This document shows positions 28,917-36,897 of a stretch of 64,000 nt of DNA, piece after piece (the first letter of the stretch is position 1; the number at the start of each line of letters is the position of its first letter). The stretch is from Ramlibacter pinisoli (GTDB lineage Bacteria > Pseudomonadota > Gammaproteobacteria > Burkholderiales > Burkholderiaceae_C): contig NZ_WSEL01000009.1 of assembly GCF_009758015.1 (NCBI RefSeq), positions 1-64,000 of the forward strand, in the 5' to 3' direction. The notes beneath the pieces were generated by a model. It had not been told where the DNA came from. It searched no databases and worked only from the letters and a program-made list of their open reading frames with translations. The position numbers were made by a program, and so were the translations under genes.

Positions 28917-29356
28917 CGTGGTTCCTTGAGGGCCTGAAGGCTTGGCAGGACGCGGCGACCGGCGTGGGTGACCAGCCGCAGCGTCCGCGAAGGTGAGGGC
29001 GCGTGACTGGGAGGCCTAGTCACCATGGGGGCCACAGCCCCCATACCCCCTATCGGCTTGCTGGCGTACGTGCCCGCGCAGATGGAATCGAACCACCTCA
29101 CATGCGAAGGTGAGAGGCAGGCGTCGAAGGTGGCGTGGTAGCCAGGTCGGTCCGCGCAATGAGAAGCGCGCAGCCCATGCCGTAAAGGGTCCCAACCAGC
29201 GCGGCATGCGCGCTAGGAAGCGCTCGGTGTCGTCGTTCACAACGTAGCTCCAACGTAGCTCCTGACAGCGTTCTGGGGCTACGCGTGGCACCCTGCTACG
29301 GCGTGCGTGCGTCTGTAGGCCTTGGGTTGATCGGGTCAAAAACCGCCGGGTAGCGG
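28917..29356. other. Right-end non-coding region of the element
   Basis: No gene is supported in these 440 bases. Seen: GTGACT/AGTCAC inverted repeat (29003-29008 and 29018-29023), a hairpin ATGGGGGC-CACA-GCCCCCAT at 29025-29044, and four CGTAGC hexamers near attR (two direct, two inverted). These features fit an attachment-site arm or a single-strand/replication origin rather than coding sequence. Confidence 0.5.
29240..29300. promoter_or_regulatory. CGTAGC cluster, right end (candidate integrase arm sites)
   Basis: An 11-bp unit, CAACGTAGCTC, is repeated in tandem at 29240-29250 and 29251-29261. Two inverted copies of the core (GCTACG) lie at 29278-29283 and 29295-29300. The left end carries the same core at the same 11-bp spacing. 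Confidence 0.45.
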
Positions 29357-29401
29357 CTTTTAATCCGTTGGTCACAAGTTCGAATCTTGTACGTCCTACC
29401 A
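29357..29401 (+). repeat. attR: 45-bp copy of the tRNA-Lys 3' end
   Basis: It is identical to 25554-25598 and ends in CCA. It lacks the acceptor 5' strand and D-arm, so it is not a tRNA gene; it marks the right junction with the chromosome. Confidence 0.95.
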
Positions 29402-29410
29402 CCGACTCGA

Positions 29411-29446
29411 AAAGGTCAGTCCGCATCCGCGGGCTGACCTTTTTTC
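29411..29446 (+). terminator. Displaced Rho-independent terminator of tRNA-Lys
   Basis: AAAGGTCAG (29411-29419) pairs with CTGACCTTT (29434-29442) around a G+C-rich loop and runs into a T-tract. It lies 10 bases after attR, where the tRNA gene ended before the element inserted. Confidence 0.75.
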
Positions 29447-29462
29447 CTTGTGGGGCCGCGAG

Positions 29463-30158
29463 TCAGCGGTACGGCTGTCCGGCCGCCCAGGCCACCAGCG
29501 AGCAGCGGGTGCCGCGCGTGACGGGCTGCACGCGGTGGCCCATGAACGAGGGGAAGAAGGTGGCCGAGCCCTGCGTGCGGCTCTGCTCCATGGGATGCAG
29601 GCCGACGAACTCCAGTGCGCCACCGTCGTAGTCGTCCGGCTGCGACAGCTGGATCGTCATCGACAGCTTGCGCAGGCTGGTCTGCTCGTGGCCGATGTCC
29701 ATGTGCCAGTGGAAGTGCTGGCCGGGCCCGTACTCCGTGAACTGCAGCGCGTCGACCAGGCCCACGATGTCGAAGCCGTAGCTGCGGTTGATCTGCGTGA
29801 ACAGGGCGCCGACCTTGTGGTACAGCCAGTGGTTCTCGGGCTGTGGCTCGATCCAGGCGATGTGGCTGACGCGGTAGCTGTCGGCTCCCAGCTCGACCCG
29901 CCCGTCCATCATCGGCAGGGCGCGGCCGGCGGCCACCACGGCCGCGCACTCCTCGGGCGTCAGCACGCCGGCCTGCCACTGCACGGCGGCCATGCTGGCG
30001 TTCTGGCTGGCCACTGTGGTCTGGCCGAACGGGCCCTGGCCCGTGCGCCACGCCAGCGAGCCCACGCCGGCCTCGTTGACGCGGATGTCCGACGGGAACC
30101 GGTACTGCAGGGGCACGGCATCGTGGCCGGCCAGCGACGCGGGGGGATAGCTCGACAT
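29463..30158 (-). CDS. PKHD-type Fe(II)/2-oxoglutarate hydroxylase
   Basis: The 231-residue protein has the iron-binding HxD in FHWHMDIGH, a distal His in MGHRVQPV and the 2-oxoglutarate-binding Arg in TRGTRCSLVAW, with LSQPDDYDGGALEF between them. This matches the PiuC/YbiX PKHD hydroxylase family, although YbiX-type proteins are often encoded near TonB receptors and none is here. The start is ATG 30158 (MSSYPPASL). The substrate is unknown. It faces the tRNA-Lys locus and would be convergent with read-through of the tRNA. Confidence 0.8.
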   Translation of the reverse strand: MSSYPPASLAGHDAVPLQYRFPSDIRVNEAGVGSLAWRTGQGPFGQTTVASQNASMAAVQWQAGVLTPEECAAVVAAGRALPMMDGRVELGADSYRVSHIAWIEPQPENHWLYHKVGALFTQINRSYGFDIVGLVDALQFTEYGPGQHFHWHMDIGHEQTSLRKLSMTIQLSQPDDYDGGALEFVGLHPMEQSRTQGSATFFPSFMGHRVQPVTRGTRCSLVAWAAGQPYR

Positions 30159-30407
30159 GGTTGCGGATTTGCGACTGTTTCGGATGGGCTGAAGTGTCGC
30201 AGCAATCGTGGCTTCGGTAACCGGCGTGCCCCTGCGCCGCAACAGGCCATCGGACCGCCAACCTGCTGCCGAGCCAGCGCCGGCGCGGCTCGCGACCGAA
30301 CAGGTCGTCGCGGCGAGCAGCCCGACCGTGTTTCCGAAGCTGAGCCGTTGTTACGCTGAGGCACATCGGCGGCCGGCGGCGTGGCTAGGATTCCTCCTGC
30401 CAACACC

Positions 30408-30836
30408 ATGCTCTACGCCGCTCCCCTCCCCAGCTCGCCCCGGACCGCCGGCCGCTCGCCCAGGACAGAACAGGCCATCCAGGTCGTGCTGCGCCTGCTG
30501 CGCGAACAGCTGGGCATGGACGTGGTCCACGTGGGCCAGTTCAGCGAGGGCGAGCGCCGCTTCCGCGTGGTCGAGGCGCTGCAGCATGGCCCGGCCGCCG
30601 CGCTGGCCACCGCGTCCGGGCAACGCGGCACCGCCGCGGGTGAACTGCTGGAGGCGCCGATCACGCTGCCCGACGGCCGCGTGCACGGCACCCTGTGCTG
30701 CCACAGCCCCGGCGACGATCCGGCCCAGGCCGAGCGCCACCTGCGCCTGCTGCGCCACGGTGCCCGGCTGGCCGCCCGCCTGCTGGACCAGGAAGAGGTG
30801 CTGCGCGAGCTAGGGCGGCAGGTGCCCAGCCACTGA
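30408..30836 (+). CDS. Small GAF-domain-like protein
   Basis: The product of about 142 residues contains VVLRLLREQLGMDVVHVGQFSEGERRF (quoted in part: LLREQLGMDVVHVGQF), the start of GAF domains found at the N-terminus of some EAL/GGDEF or kinase proteins, followed by a compact LPDGRVHGTLCCHSPGDD. It ends soon after, so it is a single-domain GAF protein or a truncated sensor. Upstream in-frame codons reach 30381. A degraded similar N-terminus lies at 31377. Confidence 0.55.
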   Translation: MLYAAPLPSSPRTAGRSPRTEQAIQVVLRLLREQLGMDVVHVGQFSEGERRFRVVEALQHGPAAALATASGQRGTAAGELLEAPITLPDGRVHGTLCCHSPGDDPAQAERHLRLLRHGARLAARLLDQEEVLRELGRQVPSH

Positions 30837-31325
30837 GGGCGGTGGCAGCAGCAGCCGCGCGTCCCGCACCACCCGCACGCAGTCCTTGATGTGCTCCTCG
30901 CCGAGGTAGCGCAGCGCGGCATACCCCACCACCGCGGCGGCCGCCTGGCCGGCAATCGGCACGTAGCGTGCCGCCCGCTTGGCGCTCAGGCGCATGCCGA
31001 CCTTGCCGGCGACCTGCAGGACGAGGTCGCGAGTGACCAGCCGCCCGATGACGGCCGAGCCGACCACCGCCACCGCCTTCTGGACCTGCTGCCGTTCGTG
31101 CGCCGGCAGCCGTGCGAGCTGGTCCGGCGTGAGGCCGAAGCGGGCGTTGATCTCCGGCAGCAGGTTGGCCAGCAGCGCGGCATCGACGACGAAGTCGAGG
31201 CCGGGCAGCGGCACGGCGCTGGCCGCGGCGCCCACCAGGGCGCGCCGGTTCAGCAGGCGGCGGCAGGCCCGGACCCGCTCCAGCAGGGCGGGGTCGCCGG
31301 CGGCCAGCTGCAGGGCGGAAGGCAT
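30810..31325 (-). CDS. EcsC/DUF697-like small membrane-associated protein
   Basis: The 171-residue product has PLPGLDFVVDAALLANLL and the hydrophobic RYVPIAGQAAAAVVGYAAL, both resembling EcsC/YcjF-DUF697 proteins with paired hydrophobic helices. Its 3' end overlaps the end of the convergent GAF-like gene by 27 bases. Function unknown. ATG 31325 gives a start close to the conserved part. Confidence 0.55.
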   Translation of the reverse strand: MPSALQLAAGDPALLERVRACRRLLNRRALVGAAASAVPLPGLDFVVDAALLANLLPEINARFGLTPDQLARLPAHERQQVQKAVAVVGSAVIGRLVTRDLVLQVAGKVGMRLSAKRAARYVPIAGQAAAAVVGYAALRYLGEEHIKDCVRVVRDARLLLPPPSVAGHLPP

Positions 31326-31376
31326 GGGCCGATGCTGGCGGCAGGCGCGGCGGTGCGCAAGGCCAAACCGCCCATC

Positions 31377-31525
31377 ATGCTGTACGACCGTGACATGGAT
31401 GACGTGGAGGTCGAGGTCGCCGAACTGCTGGTGGCCACGGCCGACGCCGCCGACGACCTGGTCGCGACCGGCGCGTCCCGCCGGTGCTGCGGCTGCTGAG
31501 GGAGCGGCTGAAGTGATGGAGGCCG
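31377..31525 (+). pseudogene. Possible frameshifted remnant of a GAF-type sensor N-terminus
   Basis: An ATG at 31377 opens a 40-codon frame (MLYDRDMDDVEVEVAELLVA then TADAADDLV) ending at 31499. Moving two bases after the DDLV codons restores PPVLRLLRERLK before a TGA, which resembles VVLRLLREQLGMD in the GAF-like protein at 30408. This suggests a decayed, truncated paralogue. The call rests on a short resemblance. Confidence 0.3.
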
Positions 31526-31559
31526 AGGCGGGCACGACCGAGGCGCCGGCCCCCACGGC

Positions 31560-33494
31560 TCACTGAGCCGCGGCCTCGATCGCCTCGATCTCGCCCGACA
31601 GGGCCAGCCAGCGTTCCTCGTCGGCCTCCAAGGCGGCCGCCGCCTGCTTCAGCTGCCGGCCGGCCTCGGCGATCTCGGCGGGCGGCAGCGACGTGGCCAA
31701 ACGTGCTTCCAGCGCCTGGGTCTCGGCCTGCCGCTGGGCCATGCGCGCTTCCAGCTCGGCCAGTTCGCGCTTGAGCGGACGTGTCCGCGCCGCCAGCTGC
31801 TGGCGCGCGGCCGCACCCTGGCGGCGCTGGTCCTGCGCCGGGGCGGCTGCAACCGGCGCCGCGGTCGGCGCCGGCGCGGCGGCGACGGCGCGAGCCGCCT
31901 CGCGCACCCGCTTGGCTTCGTCCAGCAGGTAGCGCTGGTAGTCGTCCAGGTCGCCGTCGAACGGACCGATGGCGCCGCGGCCCACCAGCCAGAACTCGTC
32001 GCACACGGCTCGCAGCAGCGCGCGGTCGTGGCTGACCAGCATCACCGTGCCCTCGAATTCGTTCAGCGCCACCGACAGCGCCTCGCGCGTGGCCAGGTCC
32101 AGGTGGTTGGTCGGCTCGTCCAGCAGCAGCAGGTTGGGGCGTTGCCAGACGATCATGGCCAGCACCAGGCGGGCCTTCTCGCCGCCGCTCATGGTGCCGA
32201 CGGCCTGGGCGACCATGTCGCCGGAAAAATTGAAGCTGCCCAGGAAATTGCGCAGTTCCTGCTCGCGGCCGGCCGGGCCGACGTCGCGCGCCAGCCGCAC
32301 CATGTGCTCCAGCGGGTTGCTCTGCGGCGACAGCACGTCCAGCTCCTGCTGCGCGAAGTAGCCGATGTGCAGTCCCTTGCCTTCGGTGATCGTGCCCTGC
32401 AGCGCCTCGATCTGGCGCGCGACGGTCTTGACCAGCGTCGACTTGCCTTGGCCGTTGGCGCCCAGGATGCCGATGCGCTGGCCGGCCATGACCGACCGGC
32501 TGACTCCGCGCAGGACGACCTTGTCCGGGTAGCCCAGGACCGCGTCGCTGATGGCCAGCATGGGGTTGGGCAGGTTGGCCGGCTCCTTGAACTCGAAGTT
32601 GAAGTCGGCCTCGGCCAGCACCGGCGCGATCTTCTCCATGCGCTCCAGCGCCTTGACCCGGCTCTGGGCCTGCTTGGCCTTGCTGGCCTTGGCCTTGAAG
32701 CGGTCGATGAACTTCTGCAGGTGGGCGATCTTTTCCTGCTGGCGGGCGAACGACGTCTGCTGCAGTTCGAGCTGCTGCGCGCGCGTGGTCTCGAACGCGC
32801 TGTAGTTTCCGCCGTAACGGGTGAGCTTCTGGTTCTCGATGTGCACGGTGACGCCGGTCACCGCATCGAGGAACTCGCGGTCGTGGCTGATCACGAGCAT
32901 GGTGCCCGCATAGCGCTGCAGCCAGGCCTCCAGCCAGACCAGCGCGTCGAGGTCCAGGTGGTTGGTCGGCTCGTCCAGCAGCAGCAGGTCGGACGGGCAC
33001 ATCAGCGCACGGGCCAGTTGCAGCCGCATGCGCCAGCCGCCGGAGAAGCTGTTCACCGGCTTGTCGAGCTCCTGCACCTGGAAGCCCAGGCCCAGGATGA
33101 GCGCCTGTGCGCGTGGCACGGCATCGTGCTCGCCGGCATCGGCCAGGTCGGAGTAGGCGTGGGCGATCGCCATGCCGTCCTCGGCGGCCTCGGCGGCGGC
33201 GAGGGCCGCGCGCACTTCCATGAGGCGGGTGTCGCCGGCCAGCACGAAGGCGGTGGCGCCTTCCTCCGTTTCCGGCATGTGCTGGGCGACCTGCGACATG
33301 CGCCACTGCGGCGGGATCGAGAACTCGCCGGCGTCCTCGTGCAGGTTGCCGTCGAGCAGGGCGAACACGGTGGACTTGCCGGCGCCGTTGCGGCCGACCA
33401 GGCCGACCTTCTCGCCCGGGTTGAGCGTGATGGAGACGTTGTCGAGCAGCACCTTGGCGCCGCGGCGCAGGGTGAGGTTGCGAAGCGAGATCAT
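31560..33494 (-). CDS. yheS: ABC-F family ATPase (YheS-like)
   Basis: The 644-residue soluble protein carries two ABC domains: Walker A GRNGAGKST and GANGQGKST, signatures FSGGWRMRLQLARAL and MSGGEKARLVLAM, and two LLLLDEPTNHLDL Walker B motifs, joined by a charged linker, with a coiled C-terminal extension. There are no membrane segments, so it is ABC-F, a ribosome-associated translation factor, and the length fits YheS rather than EttA (about 555). ATG 33494 overlaps the prmB stop (ATGA). Confidence 0.92.
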   Translation of the reverse strand: MISLRNLTLRRGAKVLLDNVSITLNPGEKVGLVGRNGAGKSTVFALLDGNLHEDAGEFSIPPQWRMSQVAQHMPETEEGATAFVLAGDTRLMEVRAALAAAEAAEDGMAIAHAYSDLADAGEHDAVPRAQALILGLGFQVQELDKPVNSFSGGWRMRLQLARALMCPSDLLLLDEPTNHLDLDALVWLEAWLQRYAGTMLVISHDREFLDAVTGVTVHIENQKLTRYGGNYSAFETTRAQQLELQQTSFARQQEKIAHLQKFIDRFKAKASKAKQAQSRVKALERMEKIAPVLAEADFNFEFKEPANLPNPMLAISDAVLGYPDKVVLRGVSRSVMAGQRIGILGANGQGKSTLVKTVARQIEALQGTITEGKGLHIGYFAQQELDVLSPQSNPLEHMVRLARDVGPAGREQELRNFLGSFNFSGDMVAQAVGTMSGGEKARLVLAMIVWQRPNLLLLDEPTNHLDLATREALSVALNEFEGTVMLVSHDRALLRAVCDEFWLVGRGAIGPFDGDLDDYQRYLLDEAKRVREAARAVAAAPAPTAAPVAAAPAQDQRRQGAAARQQLAARTRPLKRELAELEARMAQRQAETQALEARLATSLPPAEIAEAGRQLKQAAAALEADEERWLALSGEIEAIEAAAQ

Positions 33495-34357
33495 GATGGG
33501 GCGAGGGCTTCGCGGGTGAGGAGCAGGACCTGGTCGGGGCCGGCGCTGGTGTCCAGCCACACGGCTTCCAGGTTCGGGAATGCGGCTTCGAAGTGGGCGC
33601 GCTCGTTGCCGATTTCCAGCACGAGCACGCCGTTCGTCGACAGGCGCGAGGGCAGGTCGGCCAGCAGGCGGCGCACGAAGTCCATGCCGTCGTCGCCGCC
33701 GGCCAGGGCCAGCGCCGGCTCGGCACGGTATTCGGCCGGGAGCTGCGCCATGCTGGCACTGTTGACGTAGGGCGGGTTGCACAGCACCAGGTCGTACGGG
33801 CCGGGCAGGGCGGCCATGCCGTCGGAGACGACGAGGCGCACGCGCGACTCGAGCTGGTGGCGCGCCACATTGCTCGCCGCGACGGCCAGCGCATCGGCGG
33901 AGATGTCGGAGGCGTCCACGGTTACGTCCGGATAGGCCATGGCCGCCAGCACGGCCAGGCTGCCATTGCCGGTGCACAGGTCCAGCACCCGGCGCGTGCG
34001 CTCCGACAGCCAGGGATCGATGCTGCCGTCGGCCAGCAGCTCGGCGATGAAGCTGCGCGGCACGATGGCGCGCTCGTCGACGTGGAACGGCACGCCCTGC
34101 AGCCAGGCCTCGCCGGTCAGGTAGGCGGCCGGCTTGCGGGTGGCAATGCGTTCGGCGATGAGTGCGTCGACGGCAGCAACCTGTGCGGGCTCCACCGGAT
34201 CGGCCGCGTGCGCGTCCAGGTCATCCAGCGGCAGGCCGAGCTTCCACAGCACCAGCCAGGCGGCTTCGTCGAAGGCGTTGGTCGTGCCATGGCCGAAGGC
34301 GACGCCGGCTTCCGAGAGTCGGGCGGCGGACTGCTCGACGAGTTGGAGGAGGGTCAT
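33491..34357 (-). CDS. prmB: 50S ribosomal protein L3 glutamine methyltransferase
   Basis: The 288-residue AdoMet enzyme has VLDLCTGNGSLAVLAA (AdoMet binding) and the catalytic DLVLCNPPYV motif of glutamine N5-methyltransferases. Context next to yheS and dapE and the N-terminal YLTGEAWLQGVPFHVDERAIVPR favour PrmB over PrmC. PrmB methylates Gln150 of L3. Start ATG 34357 (MTLLQLVEQ) is at the typical position. Confidence 0.9.
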   Translation of the reverse strand: MTLLQLVEQSAARLSEAGVAFGHGTTNAFDEAAWLVLWKLGLPLDDLDAHAADPVEPAQVAAVDALIAERIATRKPAAYLTGEAWLQGVPFHVDERAIVPRSFIAELLADGSIDPWLSERTRRVLDLCTGNGSLAVLAAMAYPDVTVDASDISADALAVAASNVARHQLESRVRLVVSDGMAALPGPYDLVLCNPPYVNSASMAQLPAEYRAEPALALAGGDDGMDFVRRLLADLPSRLSTNGVLVLEIGNERAHFEAAFPNLEAVWLDTSAGPDQVLLLTREALAPS

Positions 34358-34370
34358 GGGGGAATACCTT

Positions 34371-34464
34371 GTCATGCCGGGCTCGACCCGGCATCCATCT
34401 CCGGAACCAGGCCGCACCCGGATCGTCGTGCGGGAGATGGATTGCGGGTCAGGCCCGCAATGAC
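34371..34464. repeat. Palindromic intergenic repeat overlapping the dapE 3' end
   Basis: Arms at 34371-34402 and 34433-34464 are imperfect inverted copies with outer GTCAT/ATGAC and conserved ATCCATCTCC (inverted GGAGATGGAT). Each arm contains its own palindrome: GCCGGGC-TC-GACCCGGC-like and TGCGGGTCAGGCCCGCA. This is the architecture of dispersed REP/MITE-like repeats known from many proteobacterial genomes. The right arm contains the dapE stop codon. Confidence 0.7.
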
Positions 34465-35609
34465 ACTCCGTTCAGCGCTTCCAGCGTGCGCCGGTAGATG
34501 TTCTTCAGTGGCTCGATGTCGCCCACCAGCACATGCTCGTCGATCTTGTGGATGGTGGCGTTGACCGGGCCGAACTCCACCACCTGCGGGCAGATGCGGG
34601 AGATGAAGCGGCCGTCGCTGGTGCCGCCGGTTGTCGACAGTTCGGCCTCGACGCCGGTCTCGGCGCGGATCGCCTGGCGCACGGCATCGACCAGGTCGCC
34701 CGGCGTGGTGAGGAAGGGCAGCCCGCTGAGGTTCCACTCGACGGCATGGTCGAGTCCGTGCCGCTGCAGCACCTCGGCCACCGCGGCCTGCAGCCCCTCG
34801 GGCGTCCACTCGGTCGAGAAGCGGAAGTTGAAGTCGATGACGACCGTCCCCGGCACCACGTTGGTGGCGCCGGTGCCGCCGTGGATGTTGCTGATCTGGA
34901 AGCTGGTGGGCGGGAAGTAGGCGTTGCCGCGGTCCCACTCGCGCGCGGCCAGCTCGTTCAGGGCCGGCAGCGCCAGGTGGATCGGGTTCTTCACCAGCTG
35001 CGGATAGGCGATGTGCCCCTGGACGCCGCGCACCGTGAGCTTGCCCGACAGGCTGCCGCGGCGGCCGTTCTTGACCATGTCGCCCAGCCGCGTGACCGAG
35101 CTGGGCTCGCCGACGATGCACCAGTCGAGCTGCTCGCCCCTGTCCTGCAGCACGCGGCAGACCACCGCGGTGCCGTCGATCGAGGGGCCTTCCTCGTCGC
35201 TGGTGACCAGCAGGGCGATGGAGAGCGCGGGGTCCGGGTGCGCGGCCAGGAACTCCTCGACCGCGACCGTGAACGCCGCGATCGACGTCTTCATGTCGGC
35301 CGCGCCGCGCCCGTACAGCTTGCCGTCGCGGTGCGCCGGGACGAAGGGATCGCTGGCCCATTGCTCGAGCGGGCCGGTGGGCACGACGTCGGTGTGGCCG
35401 GCGAACACCAGCGTCGGCGCATCGCGGCGCGACGAGGGCCGCTTGGCCCAGAGGTTGGTGACGCGGAAATCGGCCGGGCCGCTGGCGATGGTCTCGCAGG
35501 CGAACCCGAGCGGGGCGAGCCGCTCGCGCAGCACGTCCTGGCAGCCGCCATCCTCGGGCGTGACCGAGCGGCGGGAGATCAGTTGCTCGGTCAGGTAAAG
35601 CGTCTTCAT
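34449..35609 (-). CDS. dapE: Succinyl-diaminopimelate desuccinylase
   Basis: The 386-residue M20 metallopeptidase has [22 protein letters not shown] and [11 protein letters not shown] with the zinc-binding and catalytic acidic residues, and [10 protein letters not shown] near the C-terminus. It cleaves N-succinyl-LL-diaminopimelate in the lysine/peptidoglycan pathway. The start is ATG 35609. The last five codons (VSLRA) and the stop come from a palindromic repeat. It forms a run with pilU, dapD and dapC, all minus strand. Confidence 0.95.
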   Translation of the reverse strand: MKTLYLTEQLISRRSVTPEDGGCQDVLRERLAPLGFACETIASGPADFRVTNLWAKRPSSRRDAPTLVFAGHTDVVPTGPLEQWASDPFVPAHRDGKLYGRGAADMKTSIAAFTVAVEEFLAAHPDPALSIALLVTSDEEGPSIDGTAVVCRVLQDRGEQLDWCIVGEPSSVTRLGDMVKNGRRGSLSGKLTVRGVQGHIAYPQLVKNPIHLALPALNELAAREWDRGNAYFPPTSFQISNIHGGTGATNVVPGTVVIDFNFRFSTEWTPEGLQAAVAEVLQRHGLDHAVEWNLSGLPFLTTPGDLVDAVRQAIRAETGVEAELSTTGGTSDGRFISRICPQVVEFGPVNATIHKIDEHVLVGDIEPLKNIYRRTLEALNGVSLRA

Positions 35610-35670
35610 GCCTGGGGTTCCATCCCGCCGCCGGGCAGCGGCTGCAGGCCGTGCCGGGTGCGAGCCATGT

Positions 35671-36831
35671 CTAGTGCTTGACGTCCAGCGTGATCTCGGT
35701 GAACGACGGTTCGTCGGCGAGGTCCTCCTCGCTCGCGCCTTCCTCGGGCCGGGCCGACGCGCCGGAACCGGCGAAGTCGTTCTGCAGGCGCCATTGCAGG
35801 TTGGTCGGCGAGTCGGCGTTGGCGATGCCTTCCTTCTTGTCGACCGTGCCGTCGATGATGTGCTTGGCGATGGCCTGCTCGAAAGTCTGCGAGCCCTCGG
35901 CCATGGACTTCTCCATGGCTTCCTTGACGCCGGAGAAGTCACCCTTCTCGATCAGCTCGGACACCAGCTTGGTGTTGAGCATGACCTCGACCGCCGGGGC
36001 ACGGCCGCCGTGCACGGTGCGCAGCAGGCGCTGCGAGACGATGGCCTTGAGCGCCGCCGCCAGGTCGCCCAGCATCGTGGGCCGCACCTCGACCGGGTAG
36101 AACGACAGGATGCGGTTGAGCGCCTGGTAGCTGTTGTTGGCGTGCATGGTCGCCAGGCACAGGTGGCCCGACTGGGCATATGCGATGGCGGCCGACATGG
36201 TCTCGCGATCGCGGATCTCGCCCACCAGGATGACGTCGGGGGCCTGCCGCAGCGCGTTCTTCAGCGCCGTCTGCATGGACGAGGTGTCGCTGCCGACCTC
36301 GCGCTGGTTGACCACCGACTTCTTGTTCTTGAACAGGAACTCGACCGGATCCTCGATGGTCAGGATGTGGCCCGAGACCCGCTCGTTGCGGTAGTCCATC
36401 ATGGCCGCCAGCGTGGTGCTCTTGCCGGCGCCGGTGGAGCCCACCATCAGCAGCAGGCCGCGCTTTTCCATGATCAGGTCGCCCAGGATCATGGGGACGT
36501 TGAGCGACTCGAGCGGCGGGATCTCGGTGGTGATGTAGCGGATGACGGCGGCGTAGGTGCCGCGCTGGCGCATGGCGGAGAAGCGGAAGTTGCCCACGCC
36601 CTCGATGGCGTGCGCCATGTTCAGCTCGCCGGTCTCCTCCAGCTCGGTCATGCGGCGCGCCGGCAGCACCTCGGCCAGCAGCGCCTTGGGCGCGTCGGGC
36701 GGCAGCAGCTGGTTGTTGATCGGCACGCACTGGCCGTTGATCTTGATCAGCGCCGGCGCGTGCGCCGACAGGTACACGTCCGACGCCTTCTTCTCGCCCA
36801 TCAGGCGCAGGATCCGCTCCATCGTGCTCAT
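35671..36831 (-). CDS. pilU: Type IV pilus retraction ATPase PilU
   Basis: The 386-residue hexameric ATPase has Walker [10 protein letters not shown] at residues 131-139, the Asp box [10 protein letters not shown], Walker [13 protein letters not shown] and His box [11 protein letters not shown]. Length and the acidic C-terminal tail (about residues 345-386) fit PilU, the accessory partner of PilT. No other pilus gene is present; it sits between dapD and dapE. I consider PilU more likely than PilT because of the tail and length (PilT is near 345 residues). Confidence 0.88.
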   Translation of the reverse strand: MSTMERILRLMGEKKASDVYLSAHAPALIKINGQCVPINNQLLPPDAPKALLAEVLPARRMTELEETGELNMAHAIEGVGNFRFSAMRQRGTYAAVIRYITTEIPPLESLNVPMILGDLIMEKRGLLLMVGSTGAGKSTTLAAMMDYRNERVSGHILTIEDPVEFLFKNKKSVVNQREVGSDTSSMQTALKNALRQAPDVILVGEIRDRETMSAAIAYAQSGHLCLATMHANNSYQALNRILSFYPVEVRPTMLGDLAAALKAIVSQRLLRTVHGGRAPAVEVMLNTKLVSELIEKGDFSGVKEAMEKSMAEGSQTFEQAIAKHIIDGTVDKKEGIANADSPTNLQWRLQNDFAGSGASARPEEGASEEDLADEPSFTEITLDVKH

Positions 36832-36866
36832 TCAGTGCTCCGTTCAACCGCAGGAATACCGACACC

Positions 36867-36886
36867 CCGTCCGCAAAGGCGGACGG
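36867..36886. terminator. 8-bp hairpin between dapD and pilU
   Basis: CCGTCCGC (36867-36874) pairs perfectly with GCGGACGG (36879-36886) around AAAG. It lies 12 bases after the dapD stop on the minus strand and lacks a T-run, so it could attenuate transcription or protect the upstream mRNA end. Confidence 0.4.
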
Positions 36887-36897
36887 AGGGCCGCTTG

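Larger units (their letters stand above)
25554..29401. mobile_element. 3.8-kb integrative element in tRNA-Lys
   Basis: An exact 45-bp direct repeat at 25554-25598 (inside tRNA-Lys) and 29357-29401 bounds a segment with an intact tyrosine recombinase, a helix-turn-helix protein, two ribbon-helix-helix proteins and one cargo gene. The excised circle would be 3803 bp. Base composition is visibly lower in G+C than the neighbouring genes, most of all in the cargo gene. There are no capsid, packaging, replication, conjugation or transposase genes, so it is either a satellite-like element using helper functions, a mini-island, or a decayed larger island. Confidence 0.9.

Noticed and set aside
28660..28929. 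An 89-codon plus-strand frame
   Set aside because: It lies antisense to the ribbon-helix-helix gene at 28710-28916, whose translation has a clear fold pattern, and it starts inside the terminator hairpin.
29357..29401. Possible second tRNA-Lys gene
   Set aside because: Only the 3' 45 bases are present; there is no acceptor 5' strand, D-arm or promoter. It is the attR repeat.
29016..29426. A minus-strand frame containing GRTRFELVTNGLKA
   Set aside because: This phrase is the well-known false translation of antisense tRNA sequence; the frame runs across attR and its neighbourhood.
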